Assembly: GCF_014217565.1 (NCBI RefSeq)
Contig: NZ_CP043661.1
Coordinates: 1 to 64,000, forward strand
Direction: 5' to 3'
Origin: Kribbella qitaiheensis
GTDB taxonomy: Bacteria > Actinomycetota > Actinomycetes > Propionibacteriales > Kribbellaceae
DNA: 64,000 nucleotides
The notes below the pieces were generated by a model. That model saw only the letters and a program-made list of their open reading frames with translations. It was not told where the DNA came from and searched no databases. The position numbers and the translations under genes are program-made. Shown here in pieces: positions 53,040-63,450 of this stretch. Position 1 is the stretch's first letter, and each line of letters opens with the position of its first letter.

Positions 53040-54395
53040 ATGTGGCGGGGGAGTGATCTGGATCCGGCGGACGGGACCAAGACCGAACAGGTCGAGGCCC
53101 TGGTACTGCGGCGGATCGAGCGGGGTGACCTGTCGATCGGGTCCCGGCTCCCGTCGGAGCGCGTGCTCTCGGAGCGTCTCGGGCTCAGTCGGGTGACCGT
53201 AGTACGGGCTCTGGATCAGTTGCGGGCTGATGGCGTGCTGGAGACCAAGCGGGGCTCCGGGACGCATGTGCGGCCGCTGGACCGGTTGCTGGACCCGATC
53301 GCTCCGGCGTCGACCGTGACCGCTGGCGATCAGCCCATGCTGGACCTCCGCTTCGCCACCACGGCTGCTCCGCACGACGTTGCTGAGGTTGCAGCGCAGG
53401 TCGTGGCCGAGGGACTGCCGCAAGCGATGGGCGGAGACGGCCCACCCTCGGGTGGCTCACTAGACCTTCGTACTGCGCTAGCTGAGCGCCTCACGAAGGA
53501 AGGCGTTCCGACAGAGCCGGGCCAGCTAACGCTCACCGTCGGTGCGGCTGCCGGTCTGAACGCAGCCTTGGCAGGGCTGGACCTGGGACCAGGAGTAGCG
53601 ATCACCGAGTCCCCGACGTATCCCGCGGCCTTTGACCTGCTCAGGAAGCACCGGCTGGATGTCGTGGGCTGGCCGGCCGGTGTCTGGGACACGGATCAGT
53701 TGGCGCACCTCTGCAGGCGGCACAAGCCGAAGGTGATCTACCTGCAGGCGGACAACCACAACCCGACCGGCCTGAGCCTGCCCGCCGATCGCCGTACTGC
53801 GGTGGTCGAGATCGCCCGGCGGTACGACGCTGCGCTGATCAGCGACGAGACCATGCGCCCGCTCTGGTTGGCCAGTGGCGACCAGCCCGACCCGCTGAGC
53901 CGCTACCCGCGCACAGTAAGTGTCGGCTCGCTCAGTAAGACCGTGTGGGGTGGGCTGCGAGTCGGCTGGGTCCGGACCGGGCGGCAGCTGCGCAGGCGGA
54001 TCAACACGTCCGCACAGCTCAGCGTGGTCTCGCCGAGTGCACTGGACGACCTACTGGCGCAGGCGATCCTCGGCAGGCTCGACCGGGTGATCTCCCGACG
54101 CAAGACGCGGCTGCGGGCCAACCTGCAAGCGCTGGAGAGTGGGCTGAAGACCCTGGATGGCGTGGCCTGGGCGACCCCCACCGGTGGGATGACGCTCTGG
54201 CTGGAGCTGACAGAGGTCAGGGCGCGCCGGGTGCTGGACGCGGCCCGGCAGCAGGGCCTGCTGCTAGGTGCCGGCGACCTGTTCACTCCCGACGGCACTG
54301 ACCGGCGGCATATCCGGATCCCGTTCACCGCCCCACCGGCCACGCTTCGCCTGGTCGTCGCCCGCCTCGGCGCCGCGCTTGCTCAGTCCAGTTGA
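53040..54395 (+). CDS. pdxR: MocR-type GntR/aminotransferase regulator of pyridoxal phosphate synthesis
   Basis: The 451-residue protein has a GntR winged helix (10-80) with RLPSERVLSERLGLSRVTVV and an aminotransferase fold I domain (90-450). The PLP Lys is in SVGSLSKTVWGGLRVGW, and YLQADNHNPTGLSLPADRR and SDETMRPLW are typical. PdxR regulators bind PLP and control pdxST. The pdxS gene follows 75 bases downstream on the same strand. In many actinobacteria pdxR is divergent; here it is collinear. The gene symbol rests on this neighbourhood. Confidence 0.85.
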   Translation: MWRGSDLDPADGTKTEQVEALVLRRIERGDLSIGSRLPSERVLSERLGLSRVTVVRALDQLRADGVLETKRGSGTHVRPLDRLLDPIAPASTVTAGDQPMLDLRFATTAAPHDVAEVAAQVVAEGLPQAMGGDGPPSGGSLDLRTALAERLTKEGVPTEPGQLTLTVGAAAGLNAALAGLDLGPGVAITESPTYPAAFDLLRKHRLDVVGWPAGVWDTDQLAHLCRRHKPKVIYLQADNHNPTGLSLPADRRTAVVEIARRYDAALISDETMRPLWLASGDQPDPLSRYPRTVSVGSLSKTVWGGLRVGWVRTGRQLRRRINTSAQLSVVSPSALDDLLAQAILGRLDRVISRRKTRLRANLQALESGLKTLDGVAWATPTGGMTLWLELTEVRARRVLDAARQQGLLLGAGDLFTPDGTDRRHIRIPFTAPPATLRLVVARLGAALAQSS

Positions 54396-54470
54396 TCTGA
54401 GGTGGACTGAAGTCGGGCGGCGGTCGAGACCTAGGCTGGGGCTGTGACGAGCCGCGACCAGGAGGATGCA

Positions 54471-55373
54471 GTGACCGAGACCCAGAACAGCCCGCAGACC
54501 GGTACCGCGAAGGTGAAGCGGGGCATGGCCGAGATGCTCAAGGGCGGCGTGATCATGGACGTGGTCACCGCCGAGCAGGCGAAGATCGCCGAGGACGCCG
54601 GTGCCGTCGCGGTGATGGCGCTCGAGCGGGTCCCGGCCGACATCCGTGCCCAGGGTGGCGTCTCCCGGATGAGCGACCCGGACATGATCGACTCGATCAT
54701 CAGCTCCGTCTCGATCCCGGTGATGGCCAAGGCCCGGATCGGTCACTTCGTCGAGGCACAGGTGCTGCAGAGCCTCGGTGTCGACTACATCGACGAGTCC
54801 GAGGTGCTCACCCCGGCCGACTACGCGAACCACATCGACAAGTGGAACTTCACCGTTCCCTTCGTCTGCGGCGCGACCAACCTGGGCGAGGCGCTGCGCC
54901 GGATCACCGAGGGCGCGGCGATGATCCGCTCCAAGGGCGAGGCCGGTACCGGTGACGTCTCCAACGCCACCACCCACATGCGCCAGATCCGCCAGCAGCT
55001 CCGGCACCTGCAGAACCTGCCGGAGGACGAGCTGTTCGTCGCCGCCAAGGAGCTGCAGGCGCCGTACGAGCTGGTCAAGGAGGTCGCCGCTCTGGGCAAG
55101 CTCCCGGTCGTGCTCTTCACCGCCGGTGGTATCGCCACCCCGGCCGACGCCGCGATGATGATGCAGCTCGGCGCCGAGGGCGTGTTCGTCGGCTCCGGCA
55201 TCTTCAAGTCCGGCAACCCGGCCCAGCGCGCCGAGGCGATCGTCAAGGCCACCACGTTCTACGACGACCCGGACGTGCTCGCCAAGGTCTCCCGCGGCCT
55301 GGGCGAGGCCATGGTCGGCATCAACGTAGACGAAATTGCAGCCCCGCACCGCCTCGCAGAACGCGGTTGGTAG
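54471..55373 (+). CDS. pdxS: pyridoxal 5'-phosphate synthase lyase subunit PdxS
   Basis: The protein of 300 residues is the PdxS/SNZ TIM barrel that makes PLP from ribose 5-phosphate, glyceraldehyde 3-phosphate and ammonia. Signature blocks are [20 protein letters not shown] with the catalytic Asp, [16 protein letters not shown] with the Lys, [20 protein letters not shown] with the second Lys, and [17 protein letters not shown] 54471 follows AGGAGGATGCA and is preferred over GTG 54444. PdxT, which supplies ammonia, is not the next gene; the following 670 bases are empty and then NACHT genes begin. Confidence 0.95.
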   Translation: MTETQNSPQTGTAKVKRGMAEMLKGGVIMDVVTAEQAKIAEDAGAVAVMALERVPADIRAQGGVSRMSDPDMIDSIISSVSIPVMAKARIGHFVEAQVLQSLGVDYIDESEVLTPADYANHIDKWNFTVPFVCGATNLGEALRRITEGAAMIRSKGEAGTGDVSNATTHMRQIRQQLRHLQNLPEDELFVAAKELQAPYELVKEVAALGKLPVVLFTAGGIATPADAAMMMQLGAEGVFVGSGIFKSGNPAQRAEAIVKATTFYDDPDVLAKVSRGLGEAMVGINVDEIAAPHRLAERGW

Positions 55374-56040
55374 TCGACCGCACCTTGTCCCGTTCGCCTC
55401 AGCTTCCAGCGTAAATTGGGTGTGGGGTCCTGAGGTGGTCGGTGCTGAAGGCCCGTCGATCAGGGGCGAACAATTTTGAGCCACGGCATGGACCGATCGG
55501 GCTGGTGTTTTGGTCCAAAGTGGGGAGCTAGTCGAGGATTGAACGCAACACCGAGTGGCGCGTCTCTCGGATCGTGGCTGACGGGGTTGTCTCGACGTAG
55601 GCTGGAGGCCGTGCAGTGTGCCTGCTCCCAGGGCTACACGACTGGCGCGAGGATGCCGGCGGTCAGCGCCAGGTAGGACCGCGATCCAGACACTGAACCG
55701 CTGGCTAATGAGCCGCCAGGGATTGTGCAGTTCGCGCAGACGTCAGTGGTCACGACAATCTGGTGCGCTGTATAACGCCGAAGGCGTTTGTACGGCGCAG
55801 TAGTCGGCGAGGTTGGTCCGCGGCACCAGAGCCTTGGTCAGGACAAAAGTCGAGACCAGTCATCGCCGCGGCAAGCAGGCCACCACAGCGACCCCAGCAG
55901 ATTCACTACCGATGCCCCTAGGCCCCGACGTCGCCCCTACCCACCGCCCTTCGGCGACACGCCTGGGCGCTACTTGTCTGACACCGACCGTTGTGACAGC
56001 GTGCAAAGCCTCGTTGGCTGACTTTGTCCGTGGATGAGCG
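55374..56040. other. gene-poor gap between pdxS and the NACHT island
   Basis: No coding region, tRNA or clear repeat can be supported in these 667 bases. Short frames are present but have no ribosome site and no family likeness. A few AT-richer stretches (around 55470 and 55990-56060) may hold promoters for the NACHT gene. The gap marks the switch from conserved chromosome to the mobile-looking island, and no pdxT remnant was seen in it. Confidence 0.6.
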
Positions 56041-56103
56041 ATGTCGCATGTAATTTTAGCCCGTGTAAGAAGTGCTCGCTTTGCTGGATTGAAGGAACCG
56101 CCC

Positions 56104-58576
56104 TTGTCTCCCTGGCGACCGCCGACGCGAGGCGACGCAGCCATCAAGCTGCTCGACGTAGTGTCCAAGACGCTCGCGGCGGCGCTGCTGCCGCCGGTAG
56201 TGGGAACGGTCGTCGGTGAGAGCATCGGTAAGGGCCTCGACCTGCTTTCCAGTCAGACCGATCCCGGGCAAACCAGGTTGGTCCGGCAGATCGAGGCCAT
56301 CGCCTCGTCGGTCACGGCGGCGGCAATCAATCAGCACGAGTTCTCGCGTGTCGCTTCGAACGATATCGAGGCGGCCATCCTCGCGGTCGCCGAAACGCTG
56401 TCCTCGGTGACGATCGACGGCGCGGTAATCCGGCAGTCCAAGTACTCGGCGATCGGCTTGGCCGATCACTACCGAAAGAACTCCACCGAACTGCTGGCGC
56501 GGGCTGGCCTGGGCGAGGCGGAGTACGCCTACGTCCGTATTCTCGAATCGGTCAGCCACCAGGTTGTCTCTGTTCTGCGGGTGTCTCCTGAGGCCCACGG
56601 GATGGCTCTCGCCGAGCTCACGGTCGAGCTTGACGCGGTTCGGAAGAAGCTCGGCGATCCTGCCAGTCTCTATGCGGAGCTGCAGTATGCGGCGCTTGAC
56701 GAGTACCTGCTGACGTATCGGCTGGATGCGGGTAAGAGGTTGGCCCGTCCTCGACGCCGCACGAGTGGCGGTGCTAAGCGGTGGGTGCCTATGGCCGTGG
56801 CCTATGTGGAGCCGCGGGACGCGAGCATGAACGACCTCGGGCCATTCGATGAGTCACTGAAGCAGCAACGGAGGATTCTGGTCGAGGCCGATCCAGGCCA
56901 GGGCAAGAGCATGATGCTTGTACAGACCTTCTTGAGGTTGCTGGCAGGCAGCGGAGGTAATGATGGTTCGTTGACTCCGATTTACCTCGACTGCTGCGGC
57001 CCTCCGCGAGTTCCCAGACCTAGAGGAGTCCGTTGCCCGGGTCAACAAATGGCTGCCCAAGGGTCCGGACGGCTGGGTCGAGCGGTCGGTGCGAGCGGGC
57101 GAGGCGATGATACTGCTGGACAACATCGAGCATCTCCTCGGTGACGACGAGTCGCGAATGAGAAACGAGGACGACTTCGACAGCTTCATCGCAGAGGTCG
57201 TCGGAAAGTCCGCGATCGTCGTGGCGGCGCGTCGTGGAACCCTTGGCGACGGCTGGGCGGACCGCAACGGATTCTCGGTGATCAACCTGGAACAGTCCAG
57301 CGCCGGTCAAGTGCTTCAACAGGTCGAGCAATGGCATGAGGCTGTAGCTTCGGAGTGCGAGACCGTCGAGGATCAGGAGAAGGTTGCTGCGCGCGGCAGG
57401 GAGCTGGGAATGGCTCTTGGTCAGCTCTCCGCACTGATGGGACTGAGTCGCAATCCAAGAATCTGTGCTCTGATGTGCGAAGCTTTTCTCGACTCATCAC
57501 TGTCCCTTCCTCGTGACTGGATCGCCCTTGTGGAAGATGTGCTGGAGCGGTTTGCAGAGGAGGACTCCCGACTGGACGCCCCAGCAGTCAGTGGTACCGC
57601 CCGGATGCGAGACCTTCAGTGCGGCGTCGCCCGCTGGGCAATCCATAATGAGCCGCCCTTCGACCCGGGCCATTTGGCTGACGCTGTCCAGGAGTTGACT
57701 GCAGGCTGGGGCGTGGAGGGGAGCCCGTCGGTTGTGGTCGAACGCATTCTCTCCCGTACCACTTTGTTACGACGCAGTCTTGGAGGTCTCGCGTTCGTCA
57801 ACGACGAGATGCGGGATCATCTCGCGGCCGGTGACCTCATCGCATCGGGCAATATCAACTACCTTCGCGCGGAGGCGCGGAACCTGAGCAACCCCCGACT
57901 CGTCGTAGCCGCTGCTGGCTCTGCCCGCCACCAGCGAGCAACGGAGCTCGTTACTGCCTTGCTGGATGATGCCGAGCAGTACCCGGATGCATCCGAGGCG
58001 TTGGTCGTCACGGCGTACTGCTGCGCAGCCGCTGCCCGCTCCCTTGAGTCTGCGACGCGTAGCCGGCTGCAGGATGCGGTGGTGGCCGTGGTCCTGCAGG
58101 GAGACGTCGAACGGCTGGCACATCCACGGCTAGCCCCGCTGGCGCTCGATATGCTCGTGCGCATCGTCCAAGACGACGGCCTCGCAGCCGCCGCGGTCGC
58201 TGCCATCGAAGTAGGGTCGCGTCATGGTGATGACGCGTTGCCGGCCCTCCGGGCCATAGCTGGGTGCGGGGCTGGCAACTGCCAGGAAATTCTCTGGGAG
58301 TCCTGGTCGCGATTCGATGTCCGACTCTTCGCCAAGACGGTGCTGAGTGTGTGCACCTCAGTGCCTGACATCCTCGTGATCGACAGCCCAGAAAAATTCG
58401 CCGCGGTCGCGGACCTGCCTTTGGTTGGGACTGTCGAGGTGGTATGCCAGGTGGATGCCGCCGAAATTAGGGGGCGTGAAGATTTGACCGTTCGAGTGGC
58501 TGATGCCGCCATGATAGCCGCCGCGGGTGATCTCGGCCCGAACTGTACGATGATTCTAGTAGCCGGAGGAGGATGA
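56104..58576 (+). pseudogene. NACHT-type NTPase, one-base frameshift
   Basis: TTG 56104 follows GAAGGA and gives the best start; ATG 56041 is in frame. A helical N-terminal domain (resembling the N-terminal helical domains of actinobacterial NACHT proteins) leads to Walker A ILVEADPGQGKSMM at about 56880-56920. The frame then shifts at 56995, where an extra T in GACTGCTGCGGCC breaks YLDC from AALREFPDLEESVARV. The second part (to 58576) has Walker B AMILLDNIEHLLGDD, NACHT arm helices and a C-terminal helical repeat region ending ILVAGGG. Without the extra base it is a full protein of about 820 residues. It overlaps the next NACHT gene by four bases. Confidence 0.75.
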
Positions 58577-60918
58577 TTGTGGCAATAGAGGCGGCAATTT
58601 TCTCCCTTAGCCAGAATATTATGTCGGCGGCCATGGACGTCTGGTTTTCCCGGCGTCGCCCGAATCAGACAATGGCTCAACTTATCCAGGATCAGGTTCC
58701 TAATTCGATCGAAAGGCGCAGGCTGGAACGGGCTTTCGATGAAATGCAGGAAGTGGTCATTGATCGACTGATGCAGGACACTCGCGCACAGCGACTTCCG
58801 GAGCACGAGAAGAATGCGGCTGTCTTGGCCGCCGCCGACAGTTTCCGTATTGCTGCGCTGACGCAACAAGATATGCTTACGGCGGCTATGAGCCCGGCAG
58901 CGGTCGCGGAAACTGTTCGTGAACGCTCGTGGCAGGTACGAGGCAATGCCCAGCTCACAGATCTCGGGATCCAGCTCTACGATTCCCTCGTTGACGAGAC
59001 GTCTTCCATCCTGGTTACGATCGTGAGCTCGCTACCCGGTTGGGATAGTCGGGCACTCAACTATCTCCTGCACAAGCAGGAGGATCTTGGATTGGCGCTC
59101 GCCAAGGCCCTCGACCGACTTCCTTCGTCGATCTCACCTGAGCCGATGATCGACCCGTTGATCTCCTACCGGCAGCATGTGGTCAGTGCACTGGACCGGG
59201 TCGAGACGGTTGGTTTCCCGGTGTCCGACTCGGTAAGCGGTCTTCGGGTCAGTGAAACATTTATTCGGCCGGACGTCGTCGTCGCGAACAGTCGAATGCC
59301 ATTGGACTGGGCTTTGGCAGATCATCGACGCCTGTTTCTCCACGGTCCGGCTGGGTCCGGTAAGACTAGTATCCTGAAATGGCTCGCGATCAGTTCTGCT
59401 AGGCAATCACTGGACGGGTTGATTGCCTCGCTCAACGACTATCTACCGGTCTACATTCCTTTGCGTCGGGTGTTTTCCAACTCGGAACCGCCGCTGCCTG
59501 ATGTCAATAGTCTGGCCCAGATCGCATATCCGTCGTTTCAGGCCGAGCAGTTGCCGAACCTGGTTCGGCAACGCTGTGAGGCCGGCTATCTGTTGCTGCT
59601 GCTCGACGGCTTGGATGAGATCGAGGCTAGTTCTCGTCTGCGGTGGCTGGCTTGGCTTTCTGAGATGACCGAGCTTTACCCGAAATGCAGATTTGTCGTC
59701 ACCTCGCGCACGGCCCTCTTCGACCTAGAAGCGCTGGTTGATCTGAAGTTCACCACCTCGTACCTCGAGACGCTGCAGAACTCGTCCAAGATCCAACTGA
59801 TCCGTCAGTGGTTCGCGGCGGCGGGTTCGGTCGCAGATGTCTGGGCTGGATCGTCTCCCACGGAGTCGGCCGCGAAGTTGGTCAGAATCATTGAGACTAA
59901 CAGTCGGCTGAACGATTTGGCGGCGACGCCGTTGATGTGCACGCTAATCTGTGCCCTTTTCCGCGAGCGTGGAGATCTGCCGCTTGTCCGGGCTGATGTG
60001 TATTCCCAGTTCATCGACATGTTGGTAGAGCGTCGCGACACCGAGAGAGGTATACCAGGCATCGGTAGTCTGCCGAAGCCTGAATCTCTCATGTTGTTGG
60101 AAGAATTAGCTCAGCTAATGATCCGTGACGGTGTCTCCGAGATATCGCGGGAGTACGCACTAGAGGTCGTGGAACTGGCTGCCTCGTCAATGCTCAGGTT
60201 GCAACTAGAGCCGAGCGAAGCATTGAACCATCTGCTGACTCGCAGTGGACTCCTCATCGAGCCGGCGGCTGGGCGAGTGCAATTTGTCCACCGTACGCTG
60301 ATGGAATTTCTCGCGGCCCGGAGTTTCGTCGAGAATGATCGTATCTACCTTCTCGCCGAGAAAGCGCATGATCCTGCCTGGCGTTCAGTGACTGTTCTAG
60401 CCGCATCGCAGGCCCGTCCGCGGCAGGGGGAGCAACTGGTCGAAGAGATGCTGAGCCGGTGCTACGAGGAGCCCAAGTGGCGGGCGGCAGTAGCGGCGGT
60501 GCTTCAGGAAAGTGTCGCTAGCATGGTCAGTCTGAGTCCTTCATTGCGGGAGAGATGTGAGGCTCTTTGGCGTCAGCAAACAGATCGCCAAACTCCACAG
60601 GCGCTGCTTTCTCTCGATGCCGGCACACCATCGGACCTAACGTCGCTCTACGAATGGCTGGCCGGCGATGACGGCATCAGCAGGTTCGGCTCCACGCTGA
60701 TATCTAGAGTTCCAGGCGGCGAAGGCAGGCCCCGTCTGGTCATGGCCGGAGACGAGCCGCTGAACCTGGGGCGTGTCGTCCAGTCAGTGCTTGACTGGCG
60801 CCGGGCACGATTGCCGGGGCGTGAATTCGGTGTCTTGATCGAGGATGGGAAATCTCGGATCGTGGTGGATTTCTCCGATGCTTCTGTGCGCGATCTAGGC
60901 GGATATCACAGTTGGTGA
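58573..60918 (+). CDS. NACHT NTPase with EACC1-like C-terminus
   Basis: The 781-residue protein has a helical N-terminus (1-200), Walker A FLHGPAGSGKTS at 255-266, Walker B LLLLDGLDEI at 341-350, sensor motif RFVVTSRTALFD, and NACHT arm motifs such as NSRLNDLAATPLMCTLICAL and QFVHRTLMEFLAARSF. The last 94 residues (688-781; DLTSLYEWLAGDDGIS, VVQSVLDWRRARLPGREFGV, SRIVVDFSDASVRDL) look like the effector-associated constant component 1 domain of conflict systems. It is coupled to the first NACHT gene. It probably acts in phage defence, but no separate toxic effector was found next to it. Confidence 0.85.
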   Translation: MIVAIEAAIFSLSQNIMSAAMDVWFSRRRPNQTMAQLIQDQVPNSIERRRLERAFDEMQEVVIDRLMQDTRAQRLPEHEKNAAVLAAADSFRIAALTQQDMLTAAMSPAAVAETVRERSWQVRGNAQLTDLGIQLYDSLVDETSSILVTIVSSLPGWDSRALNYLLHKQEDLGLALAKALDRLPSSISPEPMIDPLISYRQHVVSALDRVETVGFPVSDSVSGLRVSETFIRPDVVVANSRMPLDWALADHRRLFLHGPAGSGKTSILKWLAISSARQSLDGLIASLNDYLPVYIPLRRVFSNSEPPLPDVNSLAQIAYPSFQAEQLPNLVRQRCEAGYLLLLLDGLDEIEASSRLRWLAWLSEMTELYPKCRFVVTSRTALFDLEALVDLKFTTSYLETLQNSSKIQLIRQWFAAAGSVADVWAGSSPTESAAKLVRIIETNSRLNDLAATPLMCTLICALFRERGDLPLVRADVYSQFIDMLVERRDTERGIPGIGSLPKPESLMLLEELAQLMIRDGVSEISREYALEVVELAASSMLRLQLEPSEALNHLLTRSGLLIEPAAGRVQFVHRTLMEFLAARSFVENDRIYLLAEKAHDPAWRSVTVLAASQARPRQGEQLVEEMLSRCYEEPKWRAAVAAVLQESVASMVSLSPSLRERCEALWRQQTDRQTPQALLSLDAGTPSDLTSLYEWLAGDDGISRFGSTLISRVPGGEGRPRLVMAGDEPLNLGRVVQSVLDWRRARLPGREFGVLIEDGKSRIVVDFSDASVRDLGGYHSW

Positions 60919-61054
60919 CTGCCACGGCTGGGGTGCGTTGGCCGTGGTCGGACTGCGAGATGGCCGATGGAGGCCCAGCCCCCACCAGTGCAACCCGGAG
61001 GTGGGGTAGAGCGGTTGAAGCCCAGCAACCTGCTCTCGTTGTCCACAGAGAGCG

Positions 61055-62307
61055 CTAGTAGCGTGTCGCTGCTTAACTCTGGAGGGGCTGGTTGGGAGGT
61101 TTGGGTTGGCAGATCTTCCTTTCCCTCTGCCGGACAGGACTGTTGTCGTGGCGTCGCAGGTGAAGCGTCCGGTCAGGTTGGCTGAGACGGATCGTGAGTG
61201 GCTGGTTCGGATGACCAGGACGGGTGTGCATCCGGCTGCGGTGATCAGGCGGGCGCGGGTGCTGCTCGCGCTGGATGCCTCGGTGGGTGAGATCGGTTCG
61301 CAAGAGGGGATCGCGGGCCCGGGTCGGTGTCTCGACCGAGATGCTGCGGCTGATCGCTCAGCGGTTCGCCGAGACCGGTGGCGATGTGGACGCCACGATC
61401 TCGCGCAAGAAGCGCGAGCATCCGCCGGTGGCTTCGCCGGTGACCGGCGAGGTCGAGGCGAGGCTGATCGCGCTGGCATGCTCCCAGCCACCCAAGGGCT
61501 ATACCCGGTGGTCGCTGCGGCTGCTGGAAAAGCAGGTCGCGCTGGTCGAGGACATCCCGGACCTGGATCACTCCACCATCGGGCGGGTGTTAAAAAAACG
61601 AGGCTGCGTCCTCATCTGAAGAAGTGCTGGACCATCCCGCCAAAAGCGAACGCGCAGTTCGCCGCCGCGATGGAAGACGTCCTCGCGGTCTACGCCCGCC
61701 CCTACGATCCGGCGTGTCCGGTGGTATGCATGGACGAGAAGCCCTACCAACTCCTCGGCCACGCCCGCGCCCCGATCCCCGCCACACCGGGACAGGACCT
61801 GAAGGAAGACAGCGAGTACGTCCGCCACGGCACCTGCTCGATCTTCTGCTGGGTCGAACCCCTGCGCGGGTGGCGACGAGTGGACGCCCAGCCACAGCGC
61901 ACCAAGATCGACTGGGCCTACCAAGTCGAACGACTACTGACCCAGGACTACCCCGACGCCGAGAAGGTGGTGCTGGTGATGGACAACCTCAACACCCACA
62001 CCACCGGATCCCTCTACGAGGCGTTCGACCCGGCCAAAGCGTTCGCGTTGGCACAGCGCCTGGACATCCACCACACCCCCAAGCACGGCTCCTGGCTCAA
62101 CATCGCCGAGATCGAACTGTCCGCCCTCACCCGCCAATGCCTGGACCGCCGCCTCGACGACCTCGTCGCACTGAACACCGAACTCGCCGCCTGGCAGCAA
62201 GCCACGAACACCGCCCAGCGCCAAGTCGACTGGCAGTTCACCACCGACGACGCACGCACCAAACTCCGCCACCTATACCCCAACAGTTAGATGCGACGAT
62301 CTACTAG
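61055..62307 (+). mobile_element. IS630-family element, first copy
   Basis: Ends are placed at the imperfect inverted repeats CTAGTAG-N3-GTCGC at 61055 and its counterpart ending CTACTAG at 62307. One transposase frame, broken by frame changes, fills the element. Insertion is at TA within CTAG, usual for IS630. The right end shares its CTAG with the next element. The 136 bases between the NACHT stop and this element hold no gene. Confidence 0.6.
61106..62290 (+). pseudogene. IS630 transposase with two frame changes
   Basis: The C-terminal DDE core is intact from about 61600: [24 protein letters not shown] and [19 protein letters not shown]. The N-terminal part begins near 61106 ([20 protein letters not shown]), leaves its frame near 61313 (to [20 protein letters not shown] in another frame) and returns at a run of seven As (61592-61598, inside TTAAAAAAACG). 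The A7 could be a programmed minus-one site, known in IS630 relatives. The first shift has no such signal and probably kills the gene. Confidence 0.75.
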
Positions 62308-63444
62308 TGGGGCGTGTCATTAATTAGGTAACGGTTGGTGGTGGGTCAGAATGGGGTATGGCGAACCGTCCTGCTGCCGCGTTGGTGCTTCGTGAGGGTG
62401 ATCGGGAGCGGTTGGTGTCGTTGACGCGGTCGACGACGGTTCGTGCTGGGTTGGCGTTGCGGGCGCGGGTGGTGTTGCTGGCTGCGGGTGGGGTATCGAA
62501 TACGGCGATCGCGGAGCAGGTGGGGTTGTCTCGTCCGAAGGTGATCGGGTGGCGGCAGCGCTACGTGCGCAGCGGGATCAAGGGTCTGGATGATGCCGAA
62601 CGGGTGGGCCGGCCGCGCGAGATCGATCACGCGATGATCGTGGCCGAGACGTTGAAGCCGCCGCCGAAGCGGCTGGGGGTGACGCACTGGTCGTCTCGGC
62701 TGCTGGCCGTGCGGCTCAAGGTCGGCAACGCGACGGTCGCGCGGGCGTGGCGTGACTATGGGGTGCAGCCGTGGCGCAGTGAGACGTTCAAGTTCTCCAC
62801 CGATCCGGAGTTGGTCGCCAAGGTCACTGATGTGGTCGGGCTGTATCTGGCGCCACCGGACAACGCGATCGTGTTGTGTGTCGACGAAAAGTCGCAGATC
62901 CAGGCTTTGGACCGGACTCAGAAGATGCTGCCGATGCAGCCTGGTTTTCCCGAGCGCCGCACCCATGACTACGTCCGGCACGGCACCAGCACGTTGTTCG
63001 CGGCACTGGAGATCGCCACCGGCACGGTGACCGCGGCCTGCAAACCCAGGCACCGCCACCAGGAGTTCCTTGCGTTCCTCAAGCAGATCGACCGCGCCTA
63101 CCCCGACGACGGCACCGGTCAGGAACTGCACCTGGTGATGGACAACTACGCCACACACAAACGGGCCGAGGTCCGTGACTGGCTGGCCGCGCACTCCCGG
63201 TTCAAGGTCCACTTCACCCCGACCTCCGGGTCATGGCTCAACCTGGTCGAGGTCTGGTTCGGCATCATCGAACGACAAGCCATCCACCGCGGGACCTTCA
63301 CCTCGGTCAAAGACCTCAACACAAAGATCCGAGCCTTCATCACCGGCTGGAACGACCGCTGCCACCCCTTCGTCTGGACCAAGACCCCAGACCAGATCCT
63401 CAAGAAAGCCAACCGTCACCGAACTTCAGAAACGCTCCACTAGT
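62303..63444 (+). mobile_element. IS630-family element, second copy, complete
   Basis: Inverted repeats ACTAGTGGGGCGTGTC (62303-62318) and the complement of ACTAGTGGAGCGTTTC (63429-63444) differ at two of 16 positions. They enclose one intact transposase gene. The element abuts the first IS630 copy with CTAG shared at the join, so it probably inserted into the TA of that copy's right end. Confidence 0.8.
62358..63443 (+). CDS. IS630-family transposase
   Basis: The 361-residue protein is complete and in one frame. A helix-turn-helix N-terminus (AGGVSNTAIAEQVGLSRPKV) is followed by the DDE domain with VLCVDEKSQIQALDRTQ, LHLVMDNYATHKRAEVRDWL and SGSWLNLVEVWFGIIERQAI, with the catalytic Asp, Asp and Glu. 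It ends with KTPDQILKKANRH. Its TAG stop is inside the right inverted repeat. It is likely active. Confidence 0.93.
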   Translation: MANRPAAALVLREGDRERLVSLTRSTTVRAGLALRARVVLLAAGGVSNTAIAEQVGLSRPKVIGWRQRYVRSGIKGLDDAERVGRPREIDHAMIVAETLKPPPKRLGVTHWSSRLLAVRLKVGNATVARAWRDYGVQPWRSETFKFSTDPELVAKVTDVVGLYLAPPDNAIVLCVDEKSQIQALDRTQKMLPMQPGFPERRTHDYVRHGTSTLFAALEIATGTVTAACKPRHRHQEFLAFLKQIDRAYPDDGTGQELHLVMDNYATHKRAEVRDWLAAHSRFKVHFTPTSGSWLNLVEVWFGIIERQAIHRGTFTSVKDLNTKIRAFITGWNDRCHPFVWTKTPDQILKKANRHRTSETLH

Positions 63445-63450
63445 GCCGCG

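Noticed and set aside
55788..56037. Small plus-strand proteins of 74-77 residues before the NACHT gene
   Set aside because: They overlap in different frames, with low-complexity Pro/Arg text and no ribosome site.
55374..56040. tRNA or attachment site at the island border
   Set aside because: No cloverleaf-like sequence and no direct repeat matching the other visible border could be found by eye.
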